From the NCBI RefSeq assembly GCF_001468485.1, contig NZ_LODI01000002.1, positions 39,185 to 103,184 of the forward strand: 64,000 nucleotides of DNA, read 5' to 3'. The notes under the pieces were generated by a model, which saw nothing but the letters and a program-made list of their open reading frames with translations, was not told where the DNA came from and ran no database searches. The position numbers and the translations under genes are program-made. Shown one piece after another: positions 59,655-64,000 of the stretch. Each line of letters starts with the position of its first letter. The stretch's first letter is position 1. This DNA comes from Pseudoalteromonas sp. H71. GTDB lineage: Bacteria; Pseudomonadota; Gammaproteobacteria; Enterobacterales; Alteromonadaceae.

Positions 59655-59681
59655 ACAAAAAGCGCGAAAAACGCGCTTTTA
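59655..59681 (-). terminator. Terminator of aroC
   Basis: GCGCG (59662-59666) and CGCGC (59672-59676) extended by A-T pairs on both sides, 20 bases after the aroC stop. Confidence 0.85.
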
Positions 59682-59699
59682 TATGACTAACTTCAAACG

Positions 59700-60797
59700 T
59701 TAAACAGAGCCGTTAATTGGCCCGTGTTCGTGGTTCACATGCGGGTTTTGACCGCGTTGACGCAATAAATGGTCCATTAGCGTAATGGCCATCATTGCCT
59801 CAGCAATGGGTATGGCACGAATGCCCACACACGGGTCGTGACGACCTTTGGTGATCATCTCTACCGGTTCGTTGCTAGTATTAATACTCTTACCTGGAAT
59901 AGTAATGCTTGATGTAGGTTTAAGCGCAATAGAGGCAATAATATCTTGTCCTGTAGAAATTCCAGCTAAAACACCACCAGCATGGTTTGATGTAAAACCT
60001 TCAGGCGTTAGTTCATCACGATGCTCTGAACCTTTTTGCTCTACTACATCAAAGCCATCACCAATTTCAACGCCTTTAACGGCGTTGATGCTCATTAGTG
60101 AATGTGCAATTTCAGCATCTAATCGGTCGAACACAGGTTCGCCTAGCCCTACAGGTACGTTGCTCGCCACGACTTTCACTTTAGCGCCGACTGAGTCACC
60201 TTGTTTTTTAAGGTCTCGCATATATTCGTCAAGTGCTTCTAGCTTGCTAGCATCAGGGAAAAAGAACAAGTTGTTTTCAACTTCATCCCAATCGTAACTT
60301 TCGGCTTTTATTGGCCCTAGCTGGCTCAAGCATGCTTTTACTTCAATACCATGAAATTGTTTTAAGTACTTTTTAGCAATGGCCCCTGCCGCAACGCGAA
60401 TTGCTGTTTCGCGTGCAGAAGAGCGGCCTCCTCCGCGATAATCACGAAGACCATATTTGTGCCAGTAGCTGTAATCGCCATGACCTGGGCGAAACACATC
60501 TTTGATTTTGCCGTAATCTTGTGAACGTTGGTCGGTATTTTCGATTAATAAACCAATACTTGTACCGGTTGTTTTACCTTCAAAAACGCCTGCTAATATT
60601 TTTATTTGATCGCTCTCACGGCGCTGCGTTGTATAACGGCTTTGCCCTGGCTTACGGCGATCTAAGTCTATTTGTAAGTCGGCCTCTGTTAATTCAAGAC
60701 CTGCTGGAGTGCCGTCAACAACGCCGCCTAAAGCAACACCGTGGCTCTCTCCAAAGGTGGACACTTTAAATAACTGCCCAATGCTATTACCTGCCAT
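59700..60797 (-). CDS. aroC: Chorismate synthase
   Basis: A 365-aa FMN-dependent enzyme making chorismate from EPSP, the last common step to aromatic amino acids and folate. Signatures are [14 protein letters not shown] near the start, [24 protein letters not shown] and the end motif [25 protein letters not shown] precedes the ATG. A 9-bp hairpin (60826-60851) stands just upstream in the gap behind prmB, and the two are probably cotranscribed. Confidence 0.98.
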   Translation of the reverse strand: MAGNSIGQLFKVSTFGESHGVALGGVVDGTPAGLELTEADLQIDLDRRKPGQSRYTTQRRESDQIKILAGVFEGKTTGTSIGLLIENTDQRSQDYGKIKDVFRPGHGDYSYWHKYGLRDYRGGGRSSARETAIRVAAGAIAKKYLKQFHGIEVKACLSQLGPIKAESYDWDEVENNLFFFPDASKLEALDEYMRDLKKQGDSVGAKVKVVASNVPVGLGEPVFDRLDAEIAHSLMSINAVKGVEIGDGFDVVEQKGSEHRDELTPEGFTSNHAGGVLAGISTGQDIIASIALKPTSSITIPGKSINTSNEPVEMITKGRHDPCVGIRAIPIAEAMMAITLMDHLLRQRGQNPHVNHEHGPINGSV

Positions 60798-60898
60798 TAA
60801 CTTTCCTCATTCCTAATGACGACTAATAGCCGGGCTAACATGCCCAGCTATATATTTACACTCGTTTTAGTTAATACAAATCCAAAAACAAAAGAGTG

Positions 60899-61834
60899 CT
60901 ATTTTGCAAAATACTCATCTAACTGCTTTTTGCTAATTACAAACACACCTAAGCCACCTTGCTCAAACTCAATCCACTCAAACGGTGCATTTGGATAAAG
61001 TGCATCCATATGTACCATAGAGTTCCCCACCTCTACAAATAACAAACCGTTATCAGTTAGATGATTACTGGCTTCACTTAAAATAGTACGCGTTACGTCA
61101 AGCCCGTCGTGGCCTGATGCAAGGCCTAGTTCTGGCTCATGGTGAAATTCGCGCGGCAAGTCTGCCATGTCTTCAGCGTCAACATAAGGTGGATTGGCAA
61201 CAATCAAGTCGTACTTTTGACCTTCTACACCACTAAATACATCTGACTGGATAGGTAGCACGCGATCACTTAACATATAGTCGTTAATGTTGATATCAGT
61301 CACTTCAAGGGCTTCATACGAAATATCAACAGCATCTACTTGCGCTTGTTCAAATGCTTGTGCAAGTGCGATGGCTATACAACCCGACCCTGTACATAAA
61401 TCTAAAATGCGATTTACCGAGCTTGGCTCCAAAAGCCAAGGCGTAAAGCGATTGCTAATAAGCTCTGCAAATGGTGAGCGGGGAATTAGTACACGTTCAT
61501 CTACGTAAAACGGCATGCCTGCAAACCACGCAATGTTAGTTAGATAAGGTACTGGTGTGCAGTCGTTTATACGCTCTGCGATAAGACCCGCTAGACGATT
61601 TTTTTCTGTACTTGTTAAACGTGCATGCATTAATTCTTTTGGTGCATCAACGGGTAAGCTAAGCGCTGGCAAAAGCAGGCTTACCGCCTCGTCCCATGCG
61701 TTATCAGTACCGTGTCCAAAAAATATACTACTACTTGCAAATTGGCTTGTAGTCCAACGTAACCAGTCATGTAAAGTTGACAGTTCTGCAACAGCTTCTT
61801 CGAGTGTTGCTTCTTCTATTTGTAAATCGCTCAT
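60899..61834 (-). CDS. prmB: Ribosomal protein L3 glutamine methyltransferase PrmB
   Basis: A 311-aa SAM-dependent methyltransferase that modifies a glutamine on L3. The active site NPPY is in IVANPPYVDAEDM, the SAM motif is LDLCTGSGCIAI, and the FYVDERVLIPRSPFAELI segment is the family hallmark. The prmB-aroC pair is conserved widely in gammaproteobacteria. Confidence 0.96.
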   Translation of the reverse strand: MSDLQIEEATLEEAVAELSTLHDWLRWTTSQFASSSIFFGHGTDNAWDEAVSLLLPALSLPVDAPKELMHARLTSTEKNRLAGLIAERINDCTPVPYLTNIAWFAGMPFYVDERVLIPRSPFAELISNRFTPWLLEPSSVNRILDLCTGSGCIAIALAQAFEQAQVDAVDISYEALEVTDININDYMLSDRVLPIQSDVFSGVEGQKYDLIVANPPYVDAEDMADLPREFHHEPELGLASGHDGLDVTRTILSEASNHLTDNGLLFVEVGNSMVHMDALYPNAPFEWIEFEQGGLGVFVISKKQLDEYFAK

Positions 61835-61986
61835 ATATGTTTACCTGTATTAGCTTACTGACTGTTTTGAGTCTTTAAGACGATTGCATTGCCTATATGC
61901 GCTAGGCAAATTACAATTGCCCATCATTTAAGTATTGTACCGCCTTTTGCGCTGCGTTTTTACGTTTTTTTGTTTAGGTAATAGTT

Positions 61987-62544
61987 ATGAAAAAAGACTC
62001 TCCATCACAATCGTCCCTAAGCAATGACGACATAGACTTATTTCGTCAAACGATCACAGGCGCTAAAGTATTTAAACAAGATACTCATCGTTTTGATACA
62101 AAGCCTAAGGTGTCACAAGCAAAGCAATTTGCCCAGCAAAAAAAGCAGGCTCAATCTGAATTTTATTTCTCAGATGAATATATTCCCGATATAGACACCC
62201 ATGGCACTGTCAATTACGTAAAAGAAGGGCACGACACTTATTTACCCAAACAGTTACGCCGAGGCGACTTTGCACCTGATTTAACACTTGATTTGCATGG
62301 CTTAAACAAAGAAATTGCTAAAGATGAATTAGCAGGGCTTATTCATGAATGTAAAAAGCAACATTATTACTGTGCATGCGTAGTGCACGGAATTGGTGGA
62401 GGAATACTTAAACATAAAATTCCTCAGTACCTAGTTCAGCATCCAGACGTTATTGCAATGCATCAGGCTCCACTTGAATACGGTGGTAAAGGCGCGGTAC
62501 TTATTTTGATAAACTTACCACAAAGCGATGAATTTAGACGCTAA
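61987..62544 (+). CDS. smrB: SmrB, ribosome-rescue endonuclease (Smr domain)
   Basis: A 185-aa protein with a basic N-terminal half and a C-terminal Smr domain: LTLDLHGLNKEIAKDEL, then VVHGIGGGILKHKI. The DLHG and HGxGxGxLK motifs are the Smr hallmarks; the second reads HGIGGGILK. In E. coli SmrB (YfcN) cuts mRNA between collided ribosomes. It is divergent from prmB, as in E. coli. Confidence 0.94.
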   Translation: MKKDSPSQSSLSNDDIDLFRQTITGAKVFKQDTHRFDTKPKVSQAKQFAQQKKQAQSEFYFSDEYIPDIDTHGTVNYVKEGHDTYLPKQLRRGDFAPDLTLDLHGLNKEIAKDELAGLIHECKKQHYYCACVVHGIGGGILKHKIPQYLVQHPDVIAMHQAPLEYGGKGAVLILINLPQSDEFRR

Positions 62545-62571
62545 CCCAACACATTACTAGGAAGTAATTAC

Positions 62572-63501
62572 GTGCATATTGTTTCTATTATTTTTCCACT
62601 TATATTCATTGTCGCATTGGGTTATAGCTGTTGCCGACTCTCGTTTTTTGACAAACAGCACATTGCAGGCCTAAGTAAATTCACATTTTATATAAGTTTA
62701 CCGGCTTTTTTGTTATTGAATATGTCGCAAATAGACTTAAAACAAAGCATTAGTCTTTCTGCGTTTTTAAGCTTTTATATTCCAGTGCTGTGTGTTTTTG
62801 GGTTAGGTATTTTAGTTGATCGGTATTATTTAAATAAAAAACATCCAAAAAACTACCAAAAGCATGGCGTATTTGGCCTTGCTGCTAGTTATTCCAATAT
62901 GGTGTTGGTAGGTATCCCAATTATAATTGCGTCCTTGGGCAAAGAGATGATTGCAATTGCTTTTATGATCATCACGTTTCATAGTACTTTATTATTTGCA
63001 CTGACCTATTTAATTGGGGCAAAAGGCAATAGCAGTTCGTTCTCGTGGCTACAATTTAGTAAAAGCATGGTGCTAAACCCTATTGTTTTGAGTATTGGTT
63101 GTGGCTTAATTATTAATATATCTGGGGTTGAACTATTTAAAAACTTAACGGATAGTTTGGCATTATTAGCGACCACCGCCATTGCCTGTGCGCTATTTGT
63201 ATTGGGTGCAAACTTAGCGTTTTATAAAATAGCAGCAAACTGGCAACCTGCCTTACTTGCATCTATTCTAAAAATTATAATACTCCCCGCAGGCGTATTA
63301 ATAATTGGGTCGTATTTGTTTAAGCTCGACCCTCAAATACTTACCGTACTTGTTTTATTAAGTGCCTCACCTGTTGGCGTGAATGCTTATTTAATAGCAA
63401 GCCAAATTAAACAGCATGAAGCGACGCTTGCTGGAGCGGTGGTGCTATCAACTATTTTAAGTGTAGTTAGTTTATCGTTTTGGTTGGCGGTTTTACTTTA
63501 A
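62572..63501 (+). CDS. AEC-family transporter
   Basis: A 309-aa membrane protein with ten hydrophobic segments of the auxin efflux carrier (AEC/BART) family, which exports organic acids or small metabolites. Signatures are LSKFTFYISLPAFLLLNM at the start and LLSASPVGVNAYLIA near the end. GTG start. The SDR gene converges on it with one base between the stops. Substrate unknown. Confidence 0.9.
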   Translation: MHIVSIIFPLIFIVALGYSCCRLSFFDKQHIAGLSKFTFYISLPAFLLLNMSQIDLKQSISLSAFLSFYIPVLCVFGLGILVDRYYLNKKHPKNYQKHGVFGLAASYSNMVLVGIPIIIASLGKEMIAIAFMIITFHSTLLFALTYLIGAKGNSSSFSWLQFSKSMVLNPIVLSIGCGLIINISGVELFKNLTDSLALLATTAIACALFVLGANLAFYKIAANWQPALLASILKIIILPAGVLIIGSYLFKLDPQILTVLVLLSASPVGVNAYLIASQIKQHEATLAGAVVLSTILSVVSLSFWLAVLL

Positions 63502-63502
63502 T

Positions 63503-64000
63503 TTATAAGCCACCAGCTACATCAATAAAAGCGCCAGTAGTAAATGAGGCAGAGTCTGAGGCTAAAAAATAGATTGCAGCAGCCACTTCTTCAGGTTGCC
63601 CACCCCTACGCAGAGGAAGATTACTTTTAAGCCGCTCTACTCGCCCCTCTTCTCCGCCATCTGTGTGCATATCAGTATAAATAAGGCCAGGCCTAACACA
63701 ATTAACACGTATCCCTTTGCAACCAACCTCTTTAGCTAGACCCATAGTCAACGTATCAATCGCACCTTTTGTGGCTGCATAATCAATGTATTCATTTGGT
63801 GACCCAGTTTTAGCCGCTACCGAGGACACATTGACGATACTACTGCCGGATAACATTCGCTTAATAGCTTCTCGGCTGCATATAAATGCACTGGTAATAT
63901 TTGTAGTGAGTAATTGGTTAATTCGCTCAGCGTCCATATTTAGCATCGGCATTTGCGGTTTAAGCACACCGGCATTATTTACAAGCACGTCGAGCCGACC
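63503..64000 (-). CDS. SDR-family oxidoreductase (partial, 5' end outside window)
   Basis: The C-terminal part of a classical short-chain dehydrogenase, running off the window edge. The NNAG motif is at the edge (RLDVLVNNAGVL), the catalytic Ser is in IVNVSSVAAKTG and the YxxxK pair is in YIDYAATKGAID. The end motif FTTGAFIDVAGGL is normal. The Rossmann GxxxGxG is missing because the start lies beyond base 64000. Substrate unknown. Confidence 0.92.
   Translation of the reverse strand, partial: GRLDVLVNNAGVLKPQMPMLNMDAERINQLLTTNITSAFICSREAIKRMLSGSSIVNVSSVAAKTGSPNEYIDYAATKGAIDTLTMGLAKEVGCKGIRVNCVRPGLIYTDMHTDGGEEGRVERLKSNLPLRRGGQPEEVAAAIYFLASDSASFTTGAFIDVAGGL

Noticed and set aside
59848-60297. 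Open frame of 149 codons on the plus strand inside aroC.
   Set aside because: It is antisense to chorismate synthase and its composition follows from the aroC codons.

Overview
The window is a gene-dense, A+T-rich stretch of gammaproteobacterial chromosome. Gene content, order and protein style point to the Alteromonadales, most likely Pseudoalteromonas; the genus is an inference made without database searches. Most of it is conserved core genome whose order can be matched block by block to Escherichia coli. No phage, insertion sequence with a transposase, CRISPR array or classical defence island is visible.

Layout. (1) 1-7108: tRNA-Gln, ubiF (minus), then the plus-strand run miaB, phoH-like ybeZ, ybeY, corC, lnt. 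(2) 7109-13868: a variable block with an unassigned helical protein, a secreted esterase whose signal peptide is broken by a 13-bp tandem duplication, an RDD membrane protein, a CIA30-like protein, and an overlapping membrane FKBP / Lon-like protease pair followed by a YbeL-like zinc-ribbon protein. (3) 14159-26926: leuS, lptE, holA, nadD, rsfS, rlmH, mrdA, rodA, rlpA, dacA, ybeD, lipB, lipA, covering LPS assembly, replication, NAD and lipoate synthesis, ribosome maturation and cell-wall elongation. (4) 27011-29127: a VCBS/polysaccharide-lyase-like lipoprotein, an RRM protein and a small Trp-rich protein. (5) 29320-35120: a six-gene Mrp Na+/H+ antiporter operon with fused A and B subunits. (6) 35321-47164: the metY-rimP-nusA-infB-rbfA-truB-rpsO-pnp-nlpI translation/RNA-decay cluster on the minus strand, with truB split by a frameshift and a secreted metalloprotease-like gene coupled to nlpI. 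(7) 47462-54468: a diverged globin-like protein, a MITE-like insertion, an Fe-S photolyase, ibpA behind a heat-shock promoter and an RNA-thermometer leader, three thiol-redox proteins and deaD. (8) 54685-64000: abgT, yfcL, an ATP-NAD kinase relative, epmC, a GST, a DUF4112 protein, aroC, prmB, smrB, an AEC transporter and a cut-off SDR gene.

The least expected signals are the 13-bp duplication that breaks the esterase signal peptide, the truB frameshift, the nlpI-metalloprotease pair, and several structured leaders (pnp, ibpA, rimP-nusA, ybeL/Lon-like). Nothing amounts to a clear new multi-gene system. The nlpI-protease pair and the Lon-like/FKBP pair are the best candidates for an undescribed functional unit.
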